The notes under the pieces were generated by a model. That model saw only the letters and a program-made list of their open reading frames with translations. It did no database searches and had not been told where the DNA came from. This document shows positions 48,741 through 59,570 of a stretch of 64,000 nucleotides of DNA, one piece after another; the first letter of the stretch is position 1; each line of letters starts with the position of its first letter. Source of the DNA: Malus domestica (taxonomy: Eukaryota > Streptophyta > Magnoliopsida > Rosales > Rosaceae); contig NC_091665.1 of the NCBI RefSeq assembly GCF_042453785.1, forward strand, positions 5,715,501-5,779,500. Reading direction: 5' to 3'. The position numbers and the translations under genes are program-made.

Positions 48741-49422
48741 AGAGCAATCAGATTTGCTTTTCTCACTCTCGCTCGCCGACCCGCACGCTGCTACTGACGT
48801 GGGCTCTGGTCAAGGTGGGTCAGCTTGGTAACCGTGTGATGGCCCTCCATGTGCTCGGTGGATCTCAAGCTCAAAATCTGTAGAGGAACATCAATAAAAA
48901 AAAACCAATGATGAAAGTAAAGATCTGGAAATGGACTGTGTGAGGGAAAAATGGTTAATTGAAAAATTAAAGAAAGCAAAAGGAGAAAGTTGTGCTCGCG
49001 GTTTCATGGATGTGAGAAAGCAAAAGGATAATGCCATGTGAAATTATTTTTTGAGAAAGTGAAAAGAGAACGACAAAAGCAAAAGAGGGAGGTGCAAGCT
49101 GTCACCCTTATTCATCGTTTCAAGCGAGGCAAGCTTCAAAGTTGCAGAGAAAACACAAAAGAAAGGTGCGGTGGAAAAGAGAAAAGCAAAAGAAAGGAAT
49201 AAACACCCTACCAAAATGATGTGATTTACTTTTCTTGTTTTTGAATGATGTGATTTATTTTTCTTATCTTTCGGAGACATCTATACAAACCCCATCAGAG
49301 GGTTAAAAAAAAACATCAAGCCTAAAATAATGGGCTGGAATGTTATATGGAGGGCCAAGGCCCATATGCCCAAAAGAGCCAGGCCCTATGGCGCGAAAAT
49401 TATCTGGCAACCTGCCGCCCTT

Positions 49423-49880
49423 ATCACCAACCAGGTGATCAAAAGTACGCCCAGTACTCTAAAAAATTATTCGGCACCCTGCCACTATTATCACCAACCA
49501 GGTGATCAAAAGTATGCTCAGTACTCTAAAAATTATTCGGCACCCTGCCGCTATTATCAACAACCAGGTGATCAAAAGTATGCCCAGTACTCCAAAATTA
49601 TACATGAGCATCACTCATGTCAATCATACATAAACATTCATGAGCATCACTCATATCAATCATACATAAACATTCATGAGCATCACTCATGTCAACATCC
49701 ATAAGCATCACTCATGTCAATCAGCTTCAAAAGCTTCATTTACAGAGCTCTAACTTCAAAAACTTCATTTACAGAGCTCTAACTTCAAAAGCTTCATTTA
49801 CAAAAGCTCCAGCTTCGAAAGTTTCATTTACAGAGCTTTAGCTTCAAAACTTCACTTGCAAAGTTTCACTTACAAAGCTT
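49423..49880 (+). repeat. Three short tandem-repeat arrays inside family B copy 1
   Basis: In order there are three units of about 66 bp containing ACCAGGTGATCAAAAGTA, several units containing CATGAGCATCACTCATGTCA, then about five units containing AGCTTCATTTACAGAGCT. The same three arrays occur in reverse orientation and order at 55845-56430 in copy 2. Confidence 0.85.
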
Positions 49881-50059
49881 CAGTGCAGGGTATACAAATA
49901 CCGCCTCCGAACAACTGCCACTTCAGCCCATACATGGATTCAATTTGAAGTCTCCAACCAACATACTCTATTGACTAAAGACTTGGGGGACTACATTATG
50001 TACCATATATTGGGCCTCATGAAAAATACTTGGGGGACTTAGCCCATTATTTATGTACT

Positions 50060-50295
50060 AGGAGCGAGCCCTTATTCTATAAAAAAGACTCCCTCATCAT
50101 CATTATAGAGCACCAACTCTAACCCATCATTTATGTATTGAGGAGCGAGCCCTTATTTTATAAAAGGGACTCCCTCACCTTCATTAGAGAGCATCGCCGC
50201 CAGCTGAGCAACCGCCTCGCCATGAGCACTAACTCCAACCCATCATTTTTGTAATGAGGAGCGAGCCCTTATTCTATAAAAATGACTCCCTCACC
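50060..50295 (+). repeat. Three internal copies of the LTR core-promoter segment
   Basis: Modules starting near 50060, 50140 and 50256 read GAGCGAGCCCTTATTCTATA(AAA) followed by GACTCCCTCA. They match the TATA region of the element's own LTR (GAGCTCTTATTCTATAAAAG at about 47250). The copies are spaced 80-115 bases apart. Confidence 0.75.
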
Positions 50296-50879
50296 TTCAA
50301 CGCCACAAGCCCAGCCAACCAAGGCAACACAAGCAGAGCAACCTCGCAACATGTGCTACTTCTAGTTGAGCATCATTTCAGATTGGGCACCGCCTTATAT
50401 CGAGCATCAATTCTAAACGACATCTAGTTACTCCAGCCCACACATGGACTGAATTTCAAGTCTCCAGCTAAAAGACTCTCTTGATTGAAGACTTGGGGGA
50501 CTACTGTTTGTACCATACTTAAGACCTCTGTATTTAGATCTCGTATAAATACTCGGGGGACTCAAATGTAATTATGTAATAAAGGAAGGGGCAAATATGT
50601 AATAAATGATGAGCCCTTATTCTATAAAATGACTTCTCACTCTCCTCATTAGGAGTGGCCAATTCTTAGGCCATACCCTCACCCTCTCAGAGCTCTCATC
50701 CTCACAGAGAAACTCTCTCTCTCCCTCTTCAACATCTTAGAGAAATACAATAATCAGTGTAGACGTAGCCCAAACCTTGGGGTGAACCACGATACTTCTT
50801 GTGTTATTTACTTTCTTGCAGATTCACGGTCGGATTTACATTGTCCAAGACCCCTCCGGTTTTATGCATCAACATACCA

Positions 50880-51862
50880 CATTCTTCCGGATTGTTTCAA
50901 ACCGTAGAGTGAACGCCTCAGTCGAATTAAGAGCATGTTCTGGGGTTTGGAAATATTTGAACCAGTCAATGTAAGTCTTTCGGAAACTTTCATGTAAATT
51001 TTTGTATCAAGATCCCCATAGAGGTGCTGCATACTTAGTTTTGCTGAAACTACCAAACTGATAAGGTTGCAAAAAGTAATCACATCCTTAACGGGTGATA
51101 AGTTTTGTCATAGTCAATCCCAAAGCGTTATGAGAAGCCTTGTGTAACAAGACGAGCTTTGTAACGCAAAATTTTGTTTTTCTCATTATGTTTCCAAATG
51201 AAAACCTATTTGTAGCCAACGGGCTTCATATGTGGAGGAGTAGGAGCTACAGGTCCAAACACTTTACGTTTCACAAGCGAATCGAGTTTGACTTGGATTA
51301 CTTGTTTCTAGTTTGACCAATCAGTTCTACGATGACATTCATCAACAGAACGCGGTTCAATGTCATCGCTCAACATGATCTCAGTAGCTACTACAAATGC
51401 TAATGCATCGTCGACAATCATCTCATTTATACACCACACATCATCTAAGCTAACATAATATAATGAAATTTCACAATTCTCGGGAACAGGATTCGTCTCT
51501 TCAAGAATGCTTCCATAATCTAGAATTTCCTCATAAGTTGGATAAAATGAGTAAGAGATAGTCGGATTCACGGTAGACTCTTCGGGACCTTGTGCTGTGG
51601 ATTTCCTCTTCCAATGGTGTAAATCCTTTGAACCAAGGGGTCTGCCACACTTTTGTGTAGGGGCAAATGATTGGCAAGTTGCTAATGTACGTGGATCACC
51701 AAGATTGGCGTCCCGGGCCTCCAGGAGGGAAGTTCATTTTACATTTGGTACATCCATCTTTACAGGCGTATTCGCAGCTGGAATATATGATATTGTCACA
51801 CGTGCTATATTGGTGAAAGCATCTGGCATGCTCTGAACTATGCTCTGGAGATCTAATATGTG
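50880..51862 (-). pseudogene. Copia reverse transcriptase, N-terminal part and linker
   Basis: On the minus strand: YEEILDYGSILEETNPVPEN (linker), then after stops NEKNKILRYKARLVTQGFS and RFGIDYDKTYHPL, then RLRRSLYGLKQSGRMWY. The last motif is cut by family B copy 1 and continues at 47142 as NRLSEYLTS. Several stops and shifts show it is inactive. Confidence 0.87.
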
Positions 51863-53290
51863 CTACATTTTAGTTTCGGATTGAGCGGTGCGGGGATCTA
51901 AATCAGACAAAGTGGGGGTCATCCACGATAATTCGCGTCGTTCTTCAGGAACATTGACGTTCTTATCTCCTCCTAAAGATAGGAAAACTATCTCATAGAA
52001 GTGACAATCCGCGAAACGAGCAGTAAACAGATCGTCTGTCAAAGGTTCTAAGTAACGAATAATCGAAGAAGAATCATACTCGGCATAGATTCTCATCCTT
52101 TGCTGAGGCCCCATTTTTGTACGTAAAGGCAGCGAGATCGGCACATATACCGAACAACCAAAAACGCGTAAATGCGATATGTCGGGTTCGTATCCTATAA
52201 CCAATTGAAGGGCAGTAAATGGTTGTGTCACAACAGGCCTCAAGTGGACCAACTTTGATGTGTGTAATATTGCATAGCCCCAAGTAGCGATCGGGAGCTT
52301 GGTACGTATAACCAACGATCGAGCAATCATTTGTAAGCACTTAATGAAAGCCTCTGCTAGGCCATTTTGGGTGTGAACATAGGGTACATAATGTTCAACT
52401 TCAACCCCAACCAACATGCAATAGTCGTCAAAAGTTTTAGATGTGAATTCTCCAGCATTATCCAATCGAATAGATTTGATCAGATAATTAGGGTGGTGAG
52501 CCTTGAGCTTGATAACCTGATCTAACAGTTTGGAGAATGCAGCGTTCATTGTGGACAACAAGCACACGTATGGCCAACGTGTGGAAGCGTCAACCAAAAC
52601 CATAAAGCATCTAAATGGTGCGCAGGGAGGGTGAATCGATCCACAAATGTGCCCCTGAATCCGTTGTAGAAAAATGGGAGGATTCGAATGAATCTTGTCA
52701 TAAGAAGGCTTAGTAATAAGCTTTCCCATGGAACATGTTTGACATGCGATTCCTTGGATCAAACCTAAACTTTGGGTTAGTGGTTGCCCGTGTGATGATT
52801 TAAGGATTCGACGCATCACTATTCGTCCAGGATGTCCCAAACGATCATGCCAAAATGTAATTTCATGCGCAGTCCTAGTAGTAGGGTTGGCCACATAGTG
52901 GTATTCTATGGGGTGTATGGTCGTAGTATACAAACCACTAGAGATACGCTTCATCTTCTCTAGAATACGCTTCTGACCATATTCGTAGGAAGTTATGCAC
53001 AGAAATTCAACTTTATTTTTCACGTGGGTTTCAGCGTGGTAATTGTTATCTCTAATGTCCTTGAATATTAACAACGTTCTTCCATAAGGTGGAGAATAGA
53101 GTGCCTCAGCAATGGTCAAGATTGTACCATTGAACAACATTATACGTGTCTTACCGTATCTTTCTATCAGGTTGGATAGCCTGAAAGGGTTGTCAGAGGT
53201 GCATTCTTATGTATGAAGTTAGTGAAATAGATGCGTTCACGCAAAACAGTGTGCGTGGTTACACTGTTTGCCAGACAACTAACTTCTCCA
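51863..53290 (-). pseudogene. Copia protease remnant, GAG-pre-integrase and integrase
   Basis: A 425-codon frame (53140-51863) holds HDRLGHPGRIVMRRIL...CQTCSMGK (zinc-binding HHCC end). It also has the integrase core with VDASTRWPYVC and DNAGEFTSKTFDDYC, ending in the IN C-terminal region (GCSVYVPISLPLRTKMGPQ). Just upstream, 53290-53160 reads CLANSVTTHTVLRERIYFTN, where the protease active site DSATTH has become NSVTTH. The protease and integrase frames are separated by stops. Confidence 0.9.
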
Positions 53291-54840
53291 CTAGTCATAC
53301 ATAGAATGAAAAATTAATTTGAATCGGTCACATGCATAAAATTTCTAAAACAAATATCAATTCAAAATAATTTCATTTATTCAAGGATGGTAATTAATGA
53401 CAACTTAATATCCAAAAACAAATCACCAACAAATAATCCAAACATAAAGGAAAATTGTTCAAAAATCAACCAAAAAAAAAACAAAGGAGGGGGTGTTCGG
53501 CCACTAGGTGGAATTCGGCCCCATTATTCAATTTTAACAAAGCTCTCATGACAATCTTTCTTTAAGTTAATAAAATCATATTGGTTTATAGTTACTTTGT
53601 TCATTTATTAGTTGCACACTCTGATATTCAACTAATATATACACAAAAATATGCAAATAGAACTTTAGGTCTACGATTGTAATTGAATTAATTATTTGGA
53701 CTTGGGCCAAATTTAAAGTGTGGGTGAAAAAAATATAAAACCCAAATTGTTTTAAAATATTAAACAATCGAAGCTCAAGGCCCAAAAATATAGGCCAAAG
53801 CCCACAGGTGGGCTGAGCAAATTTTGGTCCATGTGGCCTAGGCCCAAAAATTAGGTTAGGGTTTCTCGAGTGCAGGCTTCAAGCCTATGGGAATGAGAGG
53901 GACTAAACGGGCCGCAACAGGCAAGCCCCCAAAAAAATCCACACGGCCCGCTGCAGGCGGGCCCTAGAATTTTGTGTTGTTTTTTTTTTCACGGGCTAAT
54001 CAAGCCCTAATATTAATAGTAGGTTGTAGGCCCAATATTGTAGACCGGCTGCATAAAAGGAGCTGGGCCCAAAAGGGTGGCCCCAAACGAGGGTCGAATC
54101 ATGTGTGATGCGATATGGGGGAACACAGATGCGCCAACGGAGTTGGGATTTGGTGCAGCACAAAACACCGGGACACCATGGCCCCTTGAGCCGGTGTTGG
54201 GTCGAGCCAAGGATTAGGCCGCATCATGCGAACCCTGTTCTTAAAAAAAAAATTATGTGGGTCGAGAATGTCAGCCCAAAGATTTGAGGCTTAGGGTTTC
54301 AACCATAAATAAATAAATAACACCCCAACAGGAGCTGGGTGCAATCACTGAGGACGAAGGTCAATGTCGTCGCTACAAGCGGCCATGTTTTGGGAAAATT
54401 TTCTCAGTGCAAGGTCATAGGTTCGACGTCGAGCAAGTTCTGGGGAATGGAGAGAGTACCTCAACATCGGGGAAAAAAACCTAAGAAATTCAAATTGGAA
54501 TTTCACCCAAATTCGATGAAATTTCTTCAGGAGTTTCAATGCTATCGAATCAAAATTACAATACCATGTTAGATTTGGTCAGAAAATTGCACGGCAAAGT
54601 CGTGGTCTCGCTTCAGGCGATGTGGATTTTCTGGGTTTGGACGCTATGGGCGTCGGGTTTCAAATGAGCTTTGATGCTCCATATGCTTGCTCGGGGTCAC
54701 GAGTTCGAAGAACCCAAGTGGCGATTTTGATTTTTTTTTTTTTCAATTCAATTCATATATAATTCAATTTGATGCATATGCAATTCAATATTTTAATGCA
54801 TGTACATATATTTGATGCAATTCATGACAAATATCAAATT
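53291..54840 (-). other. 5' part of the Copia interior, no gag frame visible
   Basis: This should hold gag. Instead it contains scattered stops, GGGCC-rich blocks (53815-54070) and no zinc knuckle. Either gag has decayed beyond recognition or it was replaced. Confidence 0.5.
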
Positions 54841-55844
54841 CACATTGTTGATGTACAAAGCCGGAGGGGTCTTGGAACAACATAAATCCGACCGTGAATC
54901 TGCAAGAAAGTAAATAACACAAGATGTATCGTGGTTCACCCCAATGTTTGGGCTACGTCTACACTGATTATTGTATTGTGAGGGAGAGAGCCTCTGTAAT
55001 GTGAGAATCAGGCTCTCTGAATGTGAAGGAGTTTGGGGATCTCAGGCCTAAGAATTTGCCTCTCCCAATGAAGAGAGTGAAGAGTCCTTTTATAGAATAA
55101 GGGCTCCTCACTTATTACATATTTGCCCATTCCTTTATTAAATAATTACATTTTAGTCCCTCGAGTATTTATACGAGGTCTAAATACGGAGGCCCTAAGT
55201 ATGGTATAAATAGTAATCCCCCAAGTCTTCAGTCAAGAGAGTCTTTTGGCTAGAGACTTGAAATTCAGTCCATGTGTGGGTCGAAATAATTAGATGTTGT
55301 CTTGAACTGATGCTCGATATGAGGCGGTGATCAATCTGAAGTGATGCTCAACTAGAAGTAGCACATGTTGCGAGGCCACTCTGCTTGTGGCTTATATTGC
55401 CTTGGTTGGCTCGGCTTGTGGCGTTTGAAGGTGAGGGAGTCCCTTTTATAGAATAAGGGCTTGCTCCTCAATACATAAGTGATGGGCTAAGAGTGATGCT
55501 CGCGGCGAGGCGGTTGCTCAGCTGGCGGCAATGCTCTCTAATGAAGGTGAGGGAGTCCCTTTTATAAAATAAGGGCTCATTACTCAGTACATGAATAATG
55601 GGTGCTCTCTAATGAAAGTGAAAGAGTCCATTTTATAGAATAAGGGTTCACTCCTTAATACATAAATAATGGGCTAAGTCCCCCAAGTATTTTTTTATGA
55701 GGCCCAATATATGGTACATAGTATAGTCCCCCAAGTCTTTAGTCAATAGAGTCTGTTGGCTGGAGACTTCAAAATGAATCCATGTATGGGCCGAAGTGGC
55801 GGTTGTTCGGATGTGGTATTTGTATACCCTGCACTGAAGCTTTG

Positions 55845-56430
55845 TAGGTGAAGCTTTGCAAGTGAAGCTTTGAAGCTAGAGCTCTGTAAATGAAGCTTTC
55901 GAAGCTGGAGCTTTTGTAAATGAAGCTTTTGAAGCTAGAGCTCTGTAAATGAAGCTTTTGAAGCTAGAGCTTTTGTAAATGAAGTTTTTGAAGCTAGAGC
56001 TTTGTAAATGAAGCTTTTGAAGCTGATTGACATAAGTGATGCTCATGAATGTTTATGTTAATTGACATGAGTGATGCTCATGAATGTTGACATGAATGAT
56101 GCTCATGAATGTTTATGTATGATTTGACATGAGTGATGCTTATGAATGTTTATATATGATTGACATGAGTGATGCTCATGTATAATTTTGGAGTACTGGA
56201 CGTACTTTTGATCACCTAGTTGGTGATAATAGCGGCAGGGTGCCGAATAATTGTGGAGTACTGGGCGTACTTTTGATCACCTGGTTGGTGATAATAGCGG
56301 CAGGGTGCCGAATAAATTTTTAGAGTACTGGGCGTACTTTTGATCACCTAATTGGTGATAATAGCGGCGGGGTGCCAAATAATTTTTTTTGTAATACTGG
56401 GCGTACTTTTGGTCACCTGGTTGGTGTTAT
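55845..56430 (-). repeat. Tandem-repeat arrays inside family B copy 2
   Basis: These are inverted counterparts of the arrays at 49423-49880: AGCTCTGTAAATGAAGCTTT units (55845-56035), TGACATGAGTGATGCTCATG units (56030-56190) and four units of about 65 bp with GGGCGTACTTTTGATCACCT (56190-56430). Confidence 0.85.
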
Positions 56431-57044
56431 TTTGGGCTTATGGGCCTTCGCCCTCCACACAACATTCCAGCCCATTTATTTTGGGTTTTGCCGTTTTTTT
56501 TATTACCCTCTGATGGGGTTACATAGATGTCTCCGAAAGATAAGAAAAATAAATTACATCATTCAAAAATAAATCTGATCCTCTGTTCAATGGGTCACGC
56601 CTATAATTCCCTCTTTTGCATGCCATCCTCACCACAATTATGTCTTTTTCTTTTTCTATTCTTTTCCTCCTCCTTTTTCTTTTTCTTTAACATCATGGTG
56701 TCATCTGTGAAGAGTGGGAACATGCATGATGAAAGTTGATGGGCATCTTTTGCGCTGTCATCGTGCTAAGTTGATTCCCTTAATCAACTTGGAGCTTGGG
56801 CTGCTGTGCATTAGTGGGTAGCCATGCTTTCTGCTTTTTATCTTTTTGCTTTCTGCAATTATCTCCGACCCAAAAGTTGATGCACAGAACAGAATCCTAA
56901 CTCAGCATCAAGCAGGTAAGCTTGAACAGCCGAGTGACCAAAAAGGTCAATCTGCCAGCCGATTCAAGAAACCTAACCAAATTCTTTCAGAATAAATTGA
57001 TGGCCTAAAATTGTCTGATCAATCAAGTCCACACGGTGAACAAA

Positions 57045-57843
57045 AACTCTAGATTGAATGGTGCATGCCCCTTGCGGATCCTGCCAGAAATGTCGTAGTG
57101 CGAACCATGGCATGGGCAGAACCAACCACCAAATCACCAGCATTCGACAAGAGGATGTACCCTAAGTGAGTGCAGACTCCGACAACTATAAGCCATTATG
57201 GATTTGTAACCCTATCTGCATCCTGTTGGGGATCACGAATGGACTGAACGTCTACACTATTAGCCAACTTGATGTCATCTTCAGTTCTACGCTTAATGAA
57301 AACAGGTTTCCCTCTCCATTTCACAGTAACAGTAGTATCAGGCTCAATGCTGGACAGGTCAACCTCAAGGAAAGCAAGGGCAAGAACATCTTTACTAGCA
57401 GACATGCTTAGTACAAACGTGAAGATGAGAAGTCGGATCAAGGAGGCATACATGAATCTACCTCATGTCAAGACGAAATAAGCAAATGCACGCTTGCTGG
57501 GGTCACCGGGTGGATACCTTTCATGGTTATACTCATCATACATAATTTTTTAAGAAGGATTCTTCACAGCTGCCACAGTAGGTGGGATGTCTGAGAAAAT
57601 ACCAATATCATTTCCGGGAGCGAGGGCTTCAGAGGAAAATCCTCTGACGAGAGATGGAATTTTGGAATTCAGGAAAAAGTGAGCGGGGGATTTGGAAGCG
57701 AAATCGGAGGAATAGTCGTCGTCACTGTTGTTGGTAATGAAAAGCGGATGAGATCCTCCGGAGACGAAAGCGGGGGTGGTATACAACGACGACCGCCACA
57801 CCGCAGCAAAAGATGACAACCTTCTTCCCGCGACTCTCAGCAT
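57045..57843 (-). pseudogene. Processed pseudogene of mitochondrial Rieske iron-sulphur protein (cytochrome bc1 subunit) inside family B copy 2
   Basis: The minus-strand reading starts MLRVAGRRLSSF (presequence) and includes [87 protein letters not shown] and [15 protein letters not shown]. It then has GVCTHLG and, after a one-base shift, [17 protein letters not shown]. These are the membrane helix, linker and 2Fe-2S-binding boxes of plant Rieske proteins in order, with no introns. In-frame stops follow KNPS, FVLT and VTNP. The second Cys of CTHLGC is Tyr. A base is missing before the CPCH box. It cannot make a working subunit. The lack of introns implies capture of a spliced mRNA. Confidence 0.92.
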
Positions 57844-58019
57844 TTTCCTCTTCTTCTGTAATCGCTAGGTAGCAATGGCCTCAACTTCTCCAGTCTCGAA
57901 GCCATCAACAAATCAAATGCTCTTTTCCTCCTTCAACACCAGCAAACACGACATCACAGTGCCCCGCAAGGATGAGGAGCCGAGGCTTTTACCTACAGCC
58001 GCAGGAGGCGCTGCCAGTG

Positions 58020-58155
58020 CAGATGCTGGTGCAGTGGGGTGCGGTTGGGGACGAACTCAGCGGCCTGGGCGTTGAAGCGACTGAATGAAATGTTTCGGGA
58101 TAAGGATGGATCTGGTAGAGAATCGGACAATGGGGATTCACCCTGTGCATTTGAT
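58020..58155 (-). pseudogene. Captured fragment with PAM2-like motif
   Basis: Directly 5' of the Rieske copy, a frame reads SPLSDSLPDPSLSRNISFSR followed by FNAQAAEFVPNRTP, then stops. The FNxxAxEFVP core resembles the PAM2 motif that binds poly(A)-binding protein. The source gene is not identified. It looks like a second host fragment in the same element. Confidence 0.5.
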
Positions 58156-58666
58156 TTGGATTAGTAAACGCAGCCCATGATTTTTAGGTTTTTAGGTTGT
58201 GCAGATTCACGGTGGTGAGATGAAAAAATGAAAGAGAACCGACATAGCTTTTCATGTCGATTCCCACAGACGGCGCCAAATGTTGATGCACAAAACCGGA
58301 GGGGTCTTGGAACAACATAAATCCAACTGTGAATCTGCAAGAAAGTAAATAACAAAAGATGTATCGTGGTTCACCCCAATATTTGGGCTACGTCCACACT
58401 GATTATTGTATTTCTCTAAGAAGATTATGAGGGAGAGAGCCTCTGTAATGTGAGAATCAGGCTCTCTGAATGTGAGGGAGTTTGGAGATCTCAGGCCTAA
58501 GAATTGCCCTCTCCCAATGAAGAGAGTGAGGATTCATTTTATAGAATAAGGGCTCCTTACTTATTACATATTTGCCTCTTCTTTTATTACATAATTACAT
58601 TTTAGTCCCCCAAGTATTTATACGAGGTCTAAATACGGAGGTCCTAAGTATGGTATAAACACACAT

Positions 58667-58907
58667 AATTCAACAATTATGAATATAATGCATACACAAT
58701 TTATGTAGAATCTAAAATTCGAAAAACGTAAAGTTAGGTCATACATTATGGTGAATGTTCATGTTATCAGGGTTGCAAAAATATCGAGATAAAAACAGTT
58801 GTTTTGAAAGAACCTGATTGCGTGATGATATGGATGAACTGGTTTGATGCAAAAAAAAACTTCAACGTCTGATTCCTAAGCGCAACGGTTGGAGCGTGCT
58901 GATAATA
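58667..58907 (-). other. 5' leader of the Copia element next to its 5' LTR
   Basis: Non-coding. On the minus strand it begins TATTATCAGCACGC right after the 5' LTR, a plausible primer-binding region. Confidence 0.5.
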
Positions 58908-59154
58908 TGTTGTAGCCTATTTTATCTGACAAAGGTGAGGGGCCAGCGGCAAGGAGAAGAGAGAGTGAGAGAGATGTGTGTATCATTGTAGGGGAATGTG
59001 TGTGTTATCCCTCCTACATAGTGCCTTTATTTATAGTAGTAAAATGAGAGAAGAAATTCCTTCATCCCAAGGAATACAAGTTGTAATAGGGAAGGATAAC
59101 TAGAATAAAATATAATCTAGGATTTACACAATCACACTTAAACTAGAAAAGCTT

Positions 59155-59160
<6 letters not shown>
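58908..59160 (-). repeat. 5' LTR of the Copia element
   Basis: Partner of 44496-44752. The two copies differ at a few dozen positions, including small gaps. Confidence 0.9.
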
Positions 59161-59192
<32 letters not shown>

Positions 59193-59345
59193 TTTTTCCT
59201 TAACAAACGATAACATCTACACTAAGGGAAGAAAATGAGTTTAGTCTCACAATGAACTAACAATAATGTGTTCAAATTCACATTTAGTGAGAATTAAACC
59301 TAACACTTCTCACATAAAAGTGAAGAGTACTTTTTAAAGTGCCAA
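59161..59345 (-). mobile_element. (AT)n tract and tRNA-derived SINE, copy 3
   Basis: After the (AT)n run, the reverse complement of about 59188-59345 reads CTCTTCACTTTTATGTGAGA, AGGTTTAATTCTCAC (B-box region), GTGAATTTGAACACATTATT and CTTAGTGTAGATGTTATCG. It matches the SINE copies at 21175 and 42715. Confidence 0.7.
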
Positions 59346-59399
59346 AAAAATGAAATTGATGTATAAAATTTGGTGTATAAACACAGAATTAGTAATTGC

Positions 59400-59570
59400 A
59401 AATGCAAAAGCAAAAGCATAAACGTAAATTCGTGTTCCGGTTAGCTGGCGGCAACATTGCCTCCACGAGCTCTTCATTGCCTAACAGACTATCTCTCTCT
59501 CTCCAAATCTGAGGGGCTCCATTGGGTTTACTAAAACAGAAAGAAACCAATCCCATTGCAATTCCACACG
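59400..59570 (+). other. Probable 5' UTR exon of the transporter gene
   Basis: A CTCTCTCTCTCC initiator-like tract and AAAACAGAAAGAAACC lead to a strong donor CACACG|GTACGT at about 59571. The matching acceptor CTAAAGCAG|GTGAAACC lies at about 60389, giving an 820-base leader intron with nothing else recognised. Confidence 0.5.

Larger units (their letters stand above)
47143..50874 (+). mobile_element. Non-autonomous LTR retrotransposon, family B copy 1, with foreign cargo
   Basis: The LTRs are 47143-47515 and 50505-50874 (TGTTTGTACCATACTTA...GTGCATCAACA). A perfect TACCA duplication lies at 47138-47142 and 50875-50879. The primer-binding region TTTGGCGTCGTCTGTAGG follows the 5' LTR, and a polypurine tract GACTTGGGGGACTAC precedes the 3' LTR. 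There is no gag or pol. The interior holds cargo (about 47640-48900), short tandem arrays (49423-49880) and three extra copies of the LTR promoter segment (50060-50295). It sits within the Copia LYGLKQSGRMWY|NRLSEYL codons. Confidence 0.9.
54846..58661 (-). mobile_element. Non-autonomous LTR retrotransposon, family B copy 2, carrying a Rieske pseudogene
   Basis: The LTRs are 54846-55212 and 58281-58661. A perfect CACAT duplication lies at 54841-54845 and 58662-58666. On the minus strand the 5' LTR is followed by TTTGGCGCCGTCTGTGGG (primer-binding region), and TTGGGGGATTAC precedes the 3' LTR. It shares LTRs, leader (about 90 bp), tandem arrays (55845-56430) and internal promoter copies (about 55440, 55560, 55630) with 47143-50874. 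The middle (about 57045-58180) is different and derives from host genes. There is no gag or pol. Confidence 0.9.
44496..59160 (-). mobile_element. Copia LTR retrotransposon carrying three nested insertions
   Basis: The LTRs are 44496-44752 and 58908-59160 (about 255 bp, TGTTGTAGCC...TTACAACA). They flank polyprotein remnants in the Copia order protease, integrase, reverse transcriptase, RNase H on the minus strand. A polypurine tract AAGGGGGAG lies just inside the 3' LTR. Both flanks are (AT)n, so the exact target duplication cannot be read. Removing the hAT MITE (45478-46301) and the two non-autonomous LTR elements (47143-50874, 54846-58661) leaves about 6.3 kb. The pol frames carry stops and active-site changes, so the element is dead. 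I see no gag frame in the 5' part. Confidence 0.9.

Noticed and set aside
57045..57843. Functional second Rieske gene
   Set aside because: Several in-frame stops, a frame shift before the CPCHGSH box and loss of a conserved Cys.
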